From Nemertoderma westbladi (taxonomy: Eukaryota; Xenacoelomorpha; Nemertodermatida; Nemertodermatidae): a stretch of DNA of 64,000 bases. The notes under the pieces are model-generated. The model made no database searches. It was not told the DNA's origin and worked only from the letters and a program-made list of their open reading frames with translations. The stretch lies in contig JAUCBJ010005016.1 of the NCBI GenBank assembly GCA_032718475.1, positions 1-64,000 of the forward strand. The letters are read 5' to 3'. A program made the position numbers and the translations under genes. This document shows positions 54,308 through 63,890 of the stretch, piece by piece (the first letter of the stretch is position 1; each line of letters starts with the position of its first letter).

Positions 54308-57286
54308 TCAGCTTTGTTCTTTGTTATCCTCTAGTGCAATATACTGGTCCCAAACTTGAGGCAAAGGCACCTTGGCATTACTCATAAGTTTTCGTATAGG
54401 CCTTCGCTTTATATTACGTTTAATTCTTGTAGATAACTTCATTGATTGTTCAATGTACCGATCAAATACAAGATCTACACGAGTAGTATTATTGTAACCA
54501 CTAAAATGTTTAAAGACTGCTCTTGCGAAAACATGGCCATAATCCTCAAACGAATGACAATTTGCTGGTTTCCCCAAAGAATGAATCATTCCATGGCCAT
54601 CAATTAGAGTACATACATGTTTATCATCATTCGGAGGTTCAATATCTGTTCTAATTCCAATCTCAGATGTTAGTGAAGGGAGAAGTTGTGATTTTGGTGT
54701 TGATCTCATGTCTCCATTTAATTTACATATGGAAAGGGGGAATTGGGATAACTCGTGTCTCAAGATTTCAGTTAAATTCACATTTCTTCCATAATTTGCA
54801 GCATTCAGAAGACGTTGTAGCAAATTTCGATCTGCTTTAATAGCTAACTTTTCATTCACAATGTTTGGAATAAATATGTGATACATCGATGCAAACGTCT
54901 TAATCTTTAGCTTTTTTAAGGGTTCGTAAAATCCCACTGATTTGTTTTGTAATCTCCTACGGAAAAATTCAGTAACAACATCAGCACCTTTTTGATTTGC
55001 AGAAAGCAAACTATCCTGAACATCTTGAAAAGCAATATCTTTTGTAGTAAGAGCCACTAACTCTGTTGATTTGTGGTTGTTAACACAACAAACATCTGTC
55101 ATTATTGTTGAATTCATGCCAAACACATTATGAGAGATAAATTGTTGCATTATTGACTCAACTTTTTCCTCATCAAACTTTATTCGCGAGGGCATGGCAT
55201 CATTGCGCTTATAACCTCTACCTTCGTCATCATCTACTTGATTATAGAGTGATTTGATGTCATGTGATATGTTCGATCGTGTAGCCCATGTTACACAAAA
55301 TCTGTCTCTGGCATTGTCACACCTTGTTATGCCAATAATACCACCAGAGGACTTGCATATCTTGTTTACCCATTCAGTAGCTTGATGTACTGGAACTTGA
55401 TTAAAGTTGTTATTACTTCTTTTAATAACAAAGTTTCCTTTCTTAAACTCTTTATAAACTTCTGATGCAGTTACTTCTAAGGATTGCATATCTGTCAGAT
55501 ATACAGGTCCCCATCTTGCATAATTTGTATGATCATAGACTGTTAACCATGGTAGCATTGCAGCAAATGACTCGACATGGAGCGCCCAGTTACCTGTTCT
55601 ATCTGCTCTTATAAAATCTAACAGAGTTTCAATCATATCCATGTATGATATCCAGAAATTATAATTGGCATTCAAGGAATTGTATTTATCAAATTCTTCA
55701 AGAATTTCAATCAAGTGCGACTTTTCTATTAATCTATGCAGTCGTTCGACTGAATCAGTAATGCTTATCTGTTCATTCCCATCTTGACTGAAACATGTAA
55801 CTATATTCTTCGTGGGAATTCCAAATTCATCAAGCAGAGACAATTGGTTTGTTTCAGATAGCCAAGTCTTAAACATATTCCATCGTAATCTCCAAAGTGA
55901 TTCGTATGCTAATAAGTGACCACGAACTGCTCTATAGTAAGCTTTACCTTCTAATACAACCTCTGTTGAATTTGGGGCAAAGATACCAGCCTCTATCCAC
56001 ACATCATCAAGACCCATGCACTCTACATGCTGTCCAATTGCTTTTAAAAAGTTGAAGCAAACATGTAAACCACCCATGCGAAGTATTACATTTTTACATT
56101 TATTAGGATTTGACCAAACTAATTCCTTGCACTTGCTGTATAAAGGTTGGTCTGCAGTTATAACTGTATATGTCTGGTCAAAATGTTTACTTATATCAAT
56201 GAAGCGATGTATTACTGTTGCCATTGTATTATAATCATCAGCGACGCCCTGTAAAATAGGAAGCATACCAGCAACTGTTATTGGATGATCACATATTGAG
56301 GCAGCTTCATTGTATGCTCCCCAGTGAGATATGGTTTGGTTTTCAGGATTATCGAGCCGTGTTAATAACCAGCCAATATCTCTCATTACAGCATTATTCA
56401 TTGATGATTTGTTTTCTAACCAATTTCCAATATTAAAGTCAGTTCCAGACAAAAACTTTGGTTCTGGTCGTTTGCTAGGTATTAGGTTAGCTTTGTCTAT
56501 TTCGTGAAATTGTTTCAGGACTTTCTCATTTAGCTTTCGTCGCAAGTTTATATTAGGAAATAAATTTGATTCATCAGCGGTTTCTGCAGCATTTTCTCTT
56601 TGCCAAGCCATTAGTTGCGTGCTGTGGAAAGTAATTTTCCCATCTATTGTTGCTTCCAATACATCAATGTTGTCACAACTGTAGTGAATAAATGGTCCTT
56701 TCACAATATTACTGGGTATGTAGATGTTACCATTTGCTTCATATTTATCCAGAATTGAGTTGGCAATTGCATTGTCAAAACGTCTTATAGTATCAATACC
56801 AACAATGTGATTGGCGGCATGAAATAAATTTACCAATTGCTCTGACCTTGTTGCTTGATGTAATGCCAGACCTAGACCAATGTGTTTCGGAGTTAGTTTA
56901 GTTCTATTGGAAACACCGTATATGATATCTTGAGCGATGCTACTAATAGCATGATTTCTAGTGTTATGACTACTGGAACATTCCAAGGCATCTTCGAAAC
57001 CAAAGAGAAGGGAAAGAAACATACTTAGACTGCGTGGAATAATTTTATCAACATGATCTTGGTTTATACCAACCCAATAGCTATTGTGACCAGCTGTTGC
57101 TAATAAATCATTTCGTAGCATGTTTGCAACGTGTACCATTTCTTTTAATACAATATTATCATTTACAGGTTCTGCATCTGCAACCGCTTGATTCGACGTA
57201 ATGTCTGTCAACGCAGCAGAAAGTAATAAATCAGATGTATTACTAGGGCATATCAAGATACATTTATGTGGGTGTAATGGGCGCAT
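54308..57286 (-). CDS. Academ-like transposase, 992-codon core ORF
   Basis: A long uninterrupted frame. Seen: LGLALHQATRSEQLVNLFHA and SNILDKYEANG-type helical segments, HFIHYSCDNIDVLEATIDG-like first acidic motif (FIHYSCDNIDV, about residues 205-215), LPILQGVADDYNTM (second acidic candidate), ITADQPLYSKCKELVW, RMGGLHVCFNFLKAIGQHVE, YRAVRGHLLAYESLW, and a C-terminal XPG-N motif. The same series of motifs recurs in multi-copy invertebrate proteins. DNA cutting and joining is the likely activity (RNase H-like fold expected). The 5' ORF overlaps it at 57253-57286 in another frame. Confidence 0.7.
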   Translation of the reverse strand: MRPLHPHKCILICPSNTSDLLLSAALTDITSNQAVADAEPVNDNIVLKEMVHVANMLRNDLLATAGHNSYWVGINQDHVDKIIPRSLSMFLSLLFGFEDALECSSSHNTRNHAISSIAQDIIYGVSNRTKLTPKHIGLGLALHQATRSEQLVNLFHAANHIVGIDTIRRFDNAIANSILDKYEANGNIYIPSNIVKGPFIHYSCDNIDVLEATIDGKITFHSTQLMAWQRENAAETADESNLFPNINLRRKLNEKVLKQFHEIDKANLIPSKRPEPKFLSGTDFNIGNWLENKSSMNNAVMRDIGWLLTRLDNPENQTISHWGAYNEAASICDHPITVAGMLPILQGVADDYNTMATVIHRFIDISKHFDQTYTVITADQPLYSKCKELVWSNPNKCKNVILRMGGLHVCFNFLKAIGQHVECMGLDDVWIEAGIFAPNSTEVVLEGKAYYRAVRGHLLAYESLWRLRWNMFKTWLSETNQLSLLDEFGIPTKNIVTCFSQDGNEQISITDSVERLHRLIEKSHLIEILEEFDKYNSLNANYNFWISYMDMIETLLDFIRADRTGNWALHVESFAAMLPWLTVYDHTNYARWGPVYLTDMQSLEVTASEVYKEFKKGNFVIKRSNNNFNQVPVHQATEWVNKICKSSGGIIGITRCDNARDRFCVTWATRSNISHDIKSLYNQVDDDEGRGYKRNDAMPSRIKFDEEKVESIMQQFISHNVFGMNSTIMTDVCCVNNHKSTELVALTTKDIAFQDVQDSLLSANQKGADVVTEFFRRRLQNKSVGFYEPLKKLKIKTFASMYHIFIPNIVNEKLAIKADRNLLQRLLNAANYGRNVNLTEILRHELSQFPLSICKLNGDMRSTPKSQLLPSLTSEIGIRTDIEPPNDDKHVCTLIDGHGMIHSLGKPANCHSFEDYGHVFARAVFKHFSGYNNTTRVDLVFDRYIEQSMKLSTRIKRNIKRRPIRKLMSNAKVPLPQVWDQYIALEDNKEQS

Positions 57287-58110
57287 AAATCTAGCTTTGC
57301 TTCCAATGATTGCTTTAATATCTTCGAAAAAGATTGTCTTCTAGATACGTACTTCTGAGGGACAGCATTATCGCCTAGCAAATCCAAATACTGTTTCCAG
57401 ACATTTCCCATATCTATAATTTGTTGTCGTCCTAGTTCTATCTCTATATTATTGCATAAAGTTTTCAAAATGGATGTATAATCTATCTCACTACTACACA
57501 TCTCCTTCAGAACTCCACGCTCAAATTGAACAAAACATTTAAGATGATATTTGCCTCCTACAGAGATAAGGTCATTAATATTAGAAATACTTAAAATCAA
57601 ATCAGGGACATGTTTATGATATTTCAGAATCTGATGAGACTTTTCTATTGTTTCAATATTATGAAGTTTTTGCTTATTAATCAGTTGGCAAAATATACAT
57701 CTTTCCCAAGATACTGGTGATGAGCTTGTTTGATGTCTTGTTTGAATGTCTCTTTGTATCTGAAGTTTGACATTTTCTTTATGTTGAAATTTACATTGTA
57801 AACGTTTTAATTTTTCAGAAGATGTAAAGCTGCTATAACATGACTTATGGTATTTTAGAGCAATAGTGGTCCAATCGTCTTCAGTCAAACTTTGTATATA
57901 ATCATCAATGGGCTCTATATTAGAAATATCTTGAAGTACAAACCTTTTTTGTGCTGACACCTTTAATTTTAACTTTCCGTCAACTGAAGCAATTCTTAAT
58001 GGCTCATCTTTAATTGCTCCACATACTATGCATGTCTCTTCACAGACCACATTCAGGCAAGTTTTCCTTTTAAGAGTAGGAATATTTTCGTCACCATCCA
58101 TTTCCATCAA
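57253..58110 (-). pseudogene. Transposase N-terminal Cys/His region
   Basis: The 285-codon frame starts at the ATG at 58110. Two related halves each have a CxxC pair followed by a K-YH-x-C motif: CIVCGAIKDEP with LKYHKSCYSSF, and CIFCQLINKQK with GKYHLKCFVQF. These are probable zinc-binding, DNA-recognition modules and the usual start of this family's transposase. The frame runs out 34 bases into the large ORF, implying one lost base pair or an intron in the ancestor. Confidence 0.7.
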
Positions 58111-58207
58111 GTTATAATAATAATAGGTCTAGACAGATGAAAGTGATAGTGAAAACCATTCTCTGAGTAAAGAAATATTACTGTTAGGTACAGTAGGACG
58201 ATATAGG

Positions 58208-58492
58208 GGGGGGGGGGGGGGGGGGGGGACTTTCGACGCAGTCAAAATTCATCACTCTCCACGGAAAAATCGTCGCAAATAACAGCTGATTACTCTAAAA
58301 AATTAAACATTAATCTGTTGTTCGATTGCGTTTCTTTTGTATGTTTTGGTTAGAATAACGTGCCACTGTAACCTGCCCCTTTCCATAAATCGATAATTTA
58401 ACATTGAGAAAAATTATAATTCGACGAAATTGCATTTTGCGCCCAGTTTGACCAGTTCCACACTCACACCACCCCCCCCCCCCCCCCCCCCC
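58208..58492 (+). mobile_element. G-tract/C-tract bounded element, copy 2
   Basis: A G tract (about 58206-58229) and a C tract (about 58470-58492) bound about 240 bases. The interior shares CATCACTCTCCA, ACAGCTGATTACTCTAAAAA and CACTGTAACCTG with the copy at 47470-47628. Copy 2 has about 100 extra bases, including GTTCGATTGCGTTTC. Inserted between the transposase start and LINE copy 3. Confidence 0.65.
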
Positions 58493-58537
58493 CGGTCCTG
58501 ATGGTGCATAATCTGATATAATCTGATATTATATCCT

Positions 58538-59312
58538 CAGCTCATTAGAACATGCTGCTTCTAGTGTTGGTCTTTTTATTAACTCCAGAAAGACCAAAAT
58601 TCTGACAGTTAACTTTGAAAGTCCTCAGCAAGTCTCTGATAGGATGAGCATAAGCTCAAAGGATGGTATGCTTGAGCATGTGGACGACTTCTGTTACCTG
58701 GGATCATGGATCCGGAAGTCAGGTGAGGACCTTCGAATACGTAAGGGAAAGGCATGGGCAGCCTTGAATAGGCTTTCCAGGATTTGGAAGTCACCGAGAA
58801 TTAATCGGAAACTTAAGGTCCGATTATTTAGAGCAGCAGTAGTTCCAGTACTCCTCTACGGGAGTCCATGCTGGGCTCTAACTGCTGAGGACACCAAATC
58901 TCTGGATGGCACATTCACAAGAATGCTACGCCGGGTTCATTGTGTCAAGTACAATGCACACATCTCCAACCAGACACTATATAACATTGGAGGTGTCTCA
59001 TTGGTTCCCCCAAGCTTGACACTAGAACAAAATCGCCTCCGCTTTGCAGGACATTGCTTTCGCCGTGAGGACCAGCCAGTGCATAATCTTGTACTTTGGC
59101 AGCCTCATGGAGTGAATAAGCATGGTGGACAGCCCATGACTTTCTTGAGACGCATCTTAAAGGACACTGGCCTTAAAGATGCGGATGATCTAGCAAATGT
59201 CATGGGTGATAGGGAGTTGTGGCGGTGCAATTTTGTTGACAAGCCGGCACAGCATTCTTAAAAATGCAGCTGCAATGCAGCATGCCGATCCTAGTAGTAG
59301 TAGTAGTAGTAC
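58538..59312 (+). mobile_element. RTE-like LINE, copy 3 (family A), 5' truncated
   Basis: It begins at TCCTCAGCTCATTAGAACAT and ends in (TAG)n at about 59312. Its 205-codon frame (58644-59261) is open: YLGSWIRKSGEDLRIRKG, LFRAAVVPVLLYGSPCWALT, NAHISNQTLYNIGGVSLV and GHCFRREDQPVHNLVLW. Nearly identical to copy 1, which supports a recent origin. It lies inside the right part of the Academ-like transposon. Confidence 0.9.
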
Positions 59313-59406
59313 CTGCCTGTTGCAGAATTAAGAGTGTATATCACAGTTGCATAGCAACCAGATTATCCACAACTTGTTTCCTTAGAAACTTCAATCTGGG
59401 AATTTA

Positions 59407-60436
59407 CATAGTTTAAATGCCTATGATCAAATTTCTTAAATAGATAAATTGGAGGTAACGGTACGGATTATTAACTGTAGTTCTCGATCGATAAACGCCA
59501 GAGATACTTCAAAATTCATATTTGTATTAAACAATTATTTCCCAAAGACACAACAGGATGTTGATTAACAGTCGAAGGTTATAGCTATGCGACGTGTTTC
59601 ACATTTAATCTCCCAAAACTCTGGAAAGGTATAAACTGAGGAAAACTGCATTATAGTTACCTGTAAATTAAATTCTTATTAAATTGTCTTATTTGGTCTG
59701 TTGCTATGGTAACCTGGACTGTAAATGTCACCCGAATGTGTACAATATGACGGGAAGTATCAACATGCTACTTAGCTGTAGAGATATTTTTAAATAATTA
59801 CAAATATGGGAGCAAATATTTGAGTAAAGGTACGCGAATTCTCTACTTAAACTTAATATTTTGATACTTCTGAAAATTACTCAGGTCCAAATAATGGGCT
59901 CGTGTCTGCGACATTGGATGCTATTTGATATTATAATACCCTTGATGTGTTCCCAGGGTGTTATTTAAGTTGTGTGATAGGTTTTTTAATTTTAAAAACA
60001 GTTTGTTGATTTTATCAGGAAAAGGACAGGTGAGAGAAAGCAATTATTAAATTAAATTTCATAAATCTGTTGCTAAGGCGGTAACTAGGGCCAGTTTGGA
60101 AGAATGGAAGGGAATTTCGGAAATTTTTTCCTTCACCAAAGTGTTTATAACTGTTTCAGGACAACATTGATGCATTTTGATTAACTTTCAATAAACACAC
60201 TGGTTAAGAGACGAGATTTACTAACATTCACCATGAACTTGTATCCTAAAATCGAAAAAACCCATTTTTGAGCAAAAAACTTTGAAGCCCAAAAAAGGCA
60301 TTAAATCAAAAATGCAGAGGTGGCATCCGGCCTAGCCGGATTCGCCATGTCTTGAAGTACAAAAATCAGGTGGATGCCAACCATTAACAAAAAATGCCAT
60401 CTAAACTTAATTTTCGGGAGTTGGCAGGTAGACTAT
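59407..60436. repeat. Right long inverted repeat of the Academ-like transposon
   Basis: The partner of 52305-53367. The outer 104 bases (60437-60540) have no long match at the left apart from the terminal 20 bases, so left and right outer tips have diverged or been rearranged. Confidence 0.95.
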
Positions 60437-60619
60437 AATACTTTAATAGAAGATTCGTAGAAGTCTAAATATGCCAAAAAACACCAAAACTCTATTTTGA
60501 CAAAAAATGACATTTGAGTCGTTATGATAAAACACCATCGATACAATGCTGCGTTCTAAAAATATCCAACCTTGGATAAACATGTTGTGTTTATAATTAT
60601 GATCAATTACCCCTCGTTT

Positions 60620-61405
60620 ACTATAGCTAGTTAGGTTTACTATAGCTAGTTAAGTTTACTATAGCTAGTTAGGTTTACTATAGCTAGTTAGGTTTACTAT
60701 AGCTAGTTAGGTTTACTATAGCTAGTTAGGTTTACTATAGCTAGTTAGGTTTACTATAGCTAGTTAGGTTTACTATAGCTAGTTAGGTTTACTATAGCTA
60801 GTTAGGTTTACTATAGCTAGTTAGGTTTACTATAGCTAGATATGTTTACTATAGCTAGTTAGGTTTACTATAGCTAGTTAGGTTTACTATAGCTAGTTAG
60901 GTTTACTATAGCTAGTTAGGTTTACTATAGCTAGATATGTTTACTATAGCTAGTTAGGTTTACTATAGCTAGTTAGGTTTACTATAGCTAGTTAGGTTCA
61001 CTATAGATAGTTAGGTTTACCATAGCTAGTTAGGTTTACTATAGCTAGTTAGGTTTACTATAGCTAGTTAGGTTTACTATAGCTAGTTAGGTTTACTATA
61101 GCTAGTTAGGTTTACTATAGCTAGTTAGGTTTACTATAGCTAGTTAGGTTTACTATAGCTAGTTAGGTTTACTATAGCTAGTTAGGTTTACTATAGCTAG
61201 TTAGGTTTACTATAGCTAGTTAGGTTTACTATAGCTAGTTAGGTTTACTATAGCTAGTTAGGTTTACTATAGCTAGTTAGGTTTACTATAGCTAGTTAGG
61301 TTTACTATAGCTAATTAGGTTTACTATAGCTAGTTAGGTTTACTATAGCTAGTTAGGTTTACTATAGCTAGTTAGGTTTACTATAGCTAGTTAGGTTTAC
61401 TATAG
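60620..61405 (+). repeat. 19-bp minisatellite
   Basis: About 41 copies of TTTACTATAGCTAGTTAGG with a few variants (AGATATG twice, one GGTTCAC). It starts 80 bases right of the transposon end. Confidence 0.95.
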
Positions 61406-62130
61406 GGCTAGTTAATAAATGTTCTGCTCTCTTATTTGTATTTATTTGCTGGCGATTTTATGAATTAGACACTAATACTGTTGTTTCATTCAGTTTAAAT
61501 TTCTTTATGGTTTATGTAAATATTCGATAACTGCCTCAGTCACAAGTCATAACAAAGTCTTCAATCAGTATACATTTTATTTGTATTGGACTAATTTGCC
61601 AATAAACTAGGTTTTGACAATAAACTAAAATTGCTATATCATTATTTTTTTATTATTATTAAACATACCTAGGTTATGGTCACCTAGGTTATGGTTATCT
61701 TATATTGCAATATGATTACTGTTTAATAAAATGCGTTAATGAATTTTTTTACTGGTGATACCATCTGAAATGTATAATATAACAATTATCCCTTATTTTA
61801 TATATTTCTACATGCCAATTGAAATGAAAATAACTACTAAAAACCAAAACTGAACCCTACACCATGTCCCGGAATATAGTGTCGTAAGTAGTATATGTTT
61901 GTATGACATCCGCACAAGGTCACCCATAGCCCATCATTACCATCCATTTCTAGTACTGCATCCAATCAGAAGCCACCATTTCAACCTTAACCAGTGGTCG
62001 TTATTATTTCATCCAATCAGATGCCAGCATTTCAACCGTAACCATGGTAACTTCTCAAGTTCCTGCTTATTCCGCTAGAGGCGTTATTTGTCACCCAACA
62101 AACTTCCTCTTCTAGTACTGCATCCAATCG
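61406..62130. other. No gene seen
   Basis: AT-rich, with two short dispersed repeats: TCTAGTACTGCATCCAATC at 61950 and 62112, and CATCCAATCAGAWGCCA at 61960 and 62011. No coding content. Confidence 0.4.
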
Positions 62131-62136
62131 TAAGCC

Positions 62137-62385
62137 TTTATTTTACAGGCGCTCGGGTGTCTACACTTAGCGTCAGGTAACTTCTACTATTTTTTAAATC
62201 GCTATTTTTCAGCAACCAGTATTTTCATATTTACCAACCTTTATTTTACAGACGCTAGAGGTGTCTACAGGTAACTTCTACTATTTTTCAAATCGCTATT
62301 TTTCAGCAACCAGTATTTTCATATTTACCAACCTTTATTTTACAGACGCTAGAGGTGTCTACAGGTAACTTCTACTATTTTTCAC
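62137..62385 (+). repeat. Tandem units that look like mini-exons
   Basis: Three copies of a unit of about 92-106 bases. Each has a polypyrimidine CTTTATTTTACAG, a 19-28 base insert containing GGTGTCTACA and then GTAACTTCTACTATTTTT. The two later copies are identical over most of their length. The AG...GT boundaries imitate a tiny exon. No long reading frame crosses them. Confidence 0.6.
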
Positions 62386-62424
62386 CAGTAACTAAATTTA
62401 ATTTTGCAATTTTTCAGATAACAA

Positions 62425-62515
62425 AATATTCAACAGGGTTCGAACTCGGGACCGTTATAACTCCCCACTTTTCTCCACTCACTCTCCCATCCAACCACGA
62501 GAGAAAAAGGCGATA
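62425..62515 (-). mobile_element. tRNA-derived SINE remnant (candidate)
   Basis: Read on the minus strand, the sequence GTCCCGAGTTCGAACCC (62440-62456) matches the polymerase III B box region of tRNAs. GAGAGTGAGTGG 40-50 bases upstream resembles an A box. The T stem does not pair well, so this is a decayed SINE head, not a working tRNA. Confidence 0.4.
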
Positions 62516-62630
62516 AATATCCAAGTTATTCTGTAGCCTGACCTATTTTGCTTCATTTACTGTTATTATTTACTTTCTATTGGTTACATGTGACACATGT
62601 TCTTAGTTGATTGGTTGTATACAGTATATA

Positions 62631-62639
62631 TATATAAAA
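62631..62639 (+). promoter_or_regulatory. Candidate TATA box of the right virus-like cluster
   Basis: TATATAAAA within a TATATATATATAAAA string, 108 bases before the ATG at 62747. Spacing and composition resemble those before the polymerase gene at the left end. Confidence 0.4.
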
Positions 62640-62746
62640 TGATCTATATAAATATATGAATAGAATAGAAAAAATATCATTAATATTTATTTATCTACCT
62701 TGTCGCTGTTATTTAATTGTTATTACATAAAATAATAATAATAATA

Positions 62747-63172
62747 ATGTCTTCTGATACACCTGCGCCTGTAATAAGACATACATTTAATACTGTAGAT
62801 AATCTTACTTGTATTGTTATTGGTAACACTATTTATTGTCCTTCACAACCTAATTTTAAAATAGATATTTCTGAACAAGCAAGAAAAGAACTACGATCTA
62901 TTGATATTTTCGGTGAGGTAGATTCTACTAATTACCTTTTAGATTACAAAGAAGAAGATGATTTAGATAAATTCACAATTTTATCAATGTCAGATAACTT
63001 TATTGTTATTACTCAATATAGTGGTAATATAGCGAGCAATAAATGTGAAAAGTTTGAGATCAAATTAGATCGTAAAAATGCTTATGAAATTATGGCTTTG
63101 TTTATTGTTATTATTTCGAAAGAAACCTTTGTAACCACTGATGAAACCGATGACAATGAAGATGATTCTTGA
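62747..63172 (+). CDS. 141-aa acidic protein, possible PC4-like; virus-like cluster
   Basis: I choose the ATG at 62747, which directly follows an AATAATAATAATA run, over an upstream non-ATG start. The protein begins MSSDTPAPVIRHTF. The segment FTILSMSDNFIVITQYSG followed by FEIKLDRKNAYEIMALFIV has the beta-hairpin then helix layout seen in the 355-aa protein near the left end and in PC4-type DNA-binding proteins. The C-terminus is strongly acidic (ETDDNEDDS). No homolog can be named. It is followed 67 bases later by a RING protein in the same direction. Confidence 0.55.
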   Translation: MSSDTPAPVIRHTFNTVDNLTCIVIGNTIYCPSQPNFKIDISEQARKELRSIDIFGEVDSTNYLLDYKEEDDLDKFTILSMSDNFIVITQYSGNIASNKCEKFEIKLDRKNAYEIMALFIVIISKETFVTTDETDDNEDDS

Positions 63173-63239
63173 CTCTTTCAGCTATATTATAAATATTTTA
63201 TCAACATTTTAACGATTTTGGTTTGGTTATTTAAGAAAA

Positions 63240-63890
63240 ATGGATATATTAATAAACGCAAATTGTAGTATTTGTTATTCTAATTTAAAACATCTTGATT
63301 GTTACATATGTGTTAATAAGCATGGAACTTGCGTGACATGTATTGATCAACATGTTGAAATTAATGATTGTACTAAAATTTGTCCAATTTGTAGAGTACA
63401 GTCACTTTGCAGAGTAAACAAGTTATATAATCCATATTATTGGAAAGAGCTGCGGAATTCTATCTACATTTCAGGAAAAAGTAACGAACCTAACGAGTTA
63501 TTTACAATATCACAGAATATTTTTTATCGATATATAGTGAAAAAAGGCGGCTTTATGGTACCTTGGTTGTTTGATGAAGAACATAAAAATATCACAGTAA
63601 AATTAAATAAGAATTTGCGTAGTTTTGATATTTACTTTAAGACATATAAAGATGAATCATCTTCGAGAGGTATAAAACCAAAAAAGTATTATTTGAAACT
63701 TGATGAAGGTATTCTTTGCAATGATTTGTGTATGAGAGTAATTTGCACTTTGACGGAACATACTCTAAGTCATATTTCCAGTACTAAATGCTACGGACGT
63801 GGTATAGAACGTAAATGTCAAACTAAGAAGTATAACGAATTTATACGATGTCACCGCTATCTCACTTGGTGTGGACATTATTTAAATTGA
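63240..63890 (+). CDS. RING-finger protein (216 aa), virus-like cluster
   Basis: The N-terminus holds a complete C3HC4 RING: CSIC, then CVNKHGTCVTC, then CPIC within residues 9-58. Such domains recruit E2 enzymes and attach ubiquitin, and are frequent in large DNA viruses and related elements. The remaining 155 residues (KGGFMVPWLFDEEHKNITVK and a Cys/His-rich C-terminus with CHRYLTWCGHYL) are unrecognised. The ATG at 63240 follows TTAAGAAAA. Substrate and effect are unknown. A host RING gene is possible, but the compact neighbour spacing and lack of introns favour a viral or mobile origin. Confidence 0.65.
   Translation: MDILINANCSICYSNLKHLDCYICVNKHGTCVTCIDQHVEINDCTKICPICRVQSLCRVNKLYNPYYWKELRNSIYISGKSNEPNELFTISQNIFYRYIVKKGGFMVPWLFDEEHKNITVKLNKNLRSFDIYFKTYKDESSSRGIKPKKYYLKLDEGILCNDLCMRVICTLTEHTLSHISSTKCYGRGIERKCQTKKYNEFIRCHRYLTWCGHYLN

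Larger units (their letters stand above)
50054..60540 (-). mobile_element. Academ-like DNA transposon, 10.5 kb, TSD ATAC
   Basis: The termini CGATGGTGTTTTATCATAAC at 50054 and its exact inverse ending at 60540 are flanked by ATAC on both sides (50050-50053 and 60541-60544). Inner inverted repeats of about 1 kb lie at 52305-53367 and 59407-60436. The coding block 58110-53373 (minus) has Cys/His motifs, a large transposase region, an XPG/FEN1-like nuclease and a CXC domain. A 4-bp duplication with an XPG nuclease fits the Academ superfamily. It is interrupted by LINE D on the left, LINE A copy 3 and a G/C-bounded element on the right. The name is inference; the boundaries are seen. Confidence 0.7.

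Noticed and set aside
52170-61938. 17-base inverted match AATGATGGGCTATGGGT (52170-52186 and 61922-61938) as alternative transposon ends
   Set aside because: The match does not extend, no target duplication was seen, and a similar string occurs at 18969; the ends at 50054 and 60540 have matching ATAC flanks.
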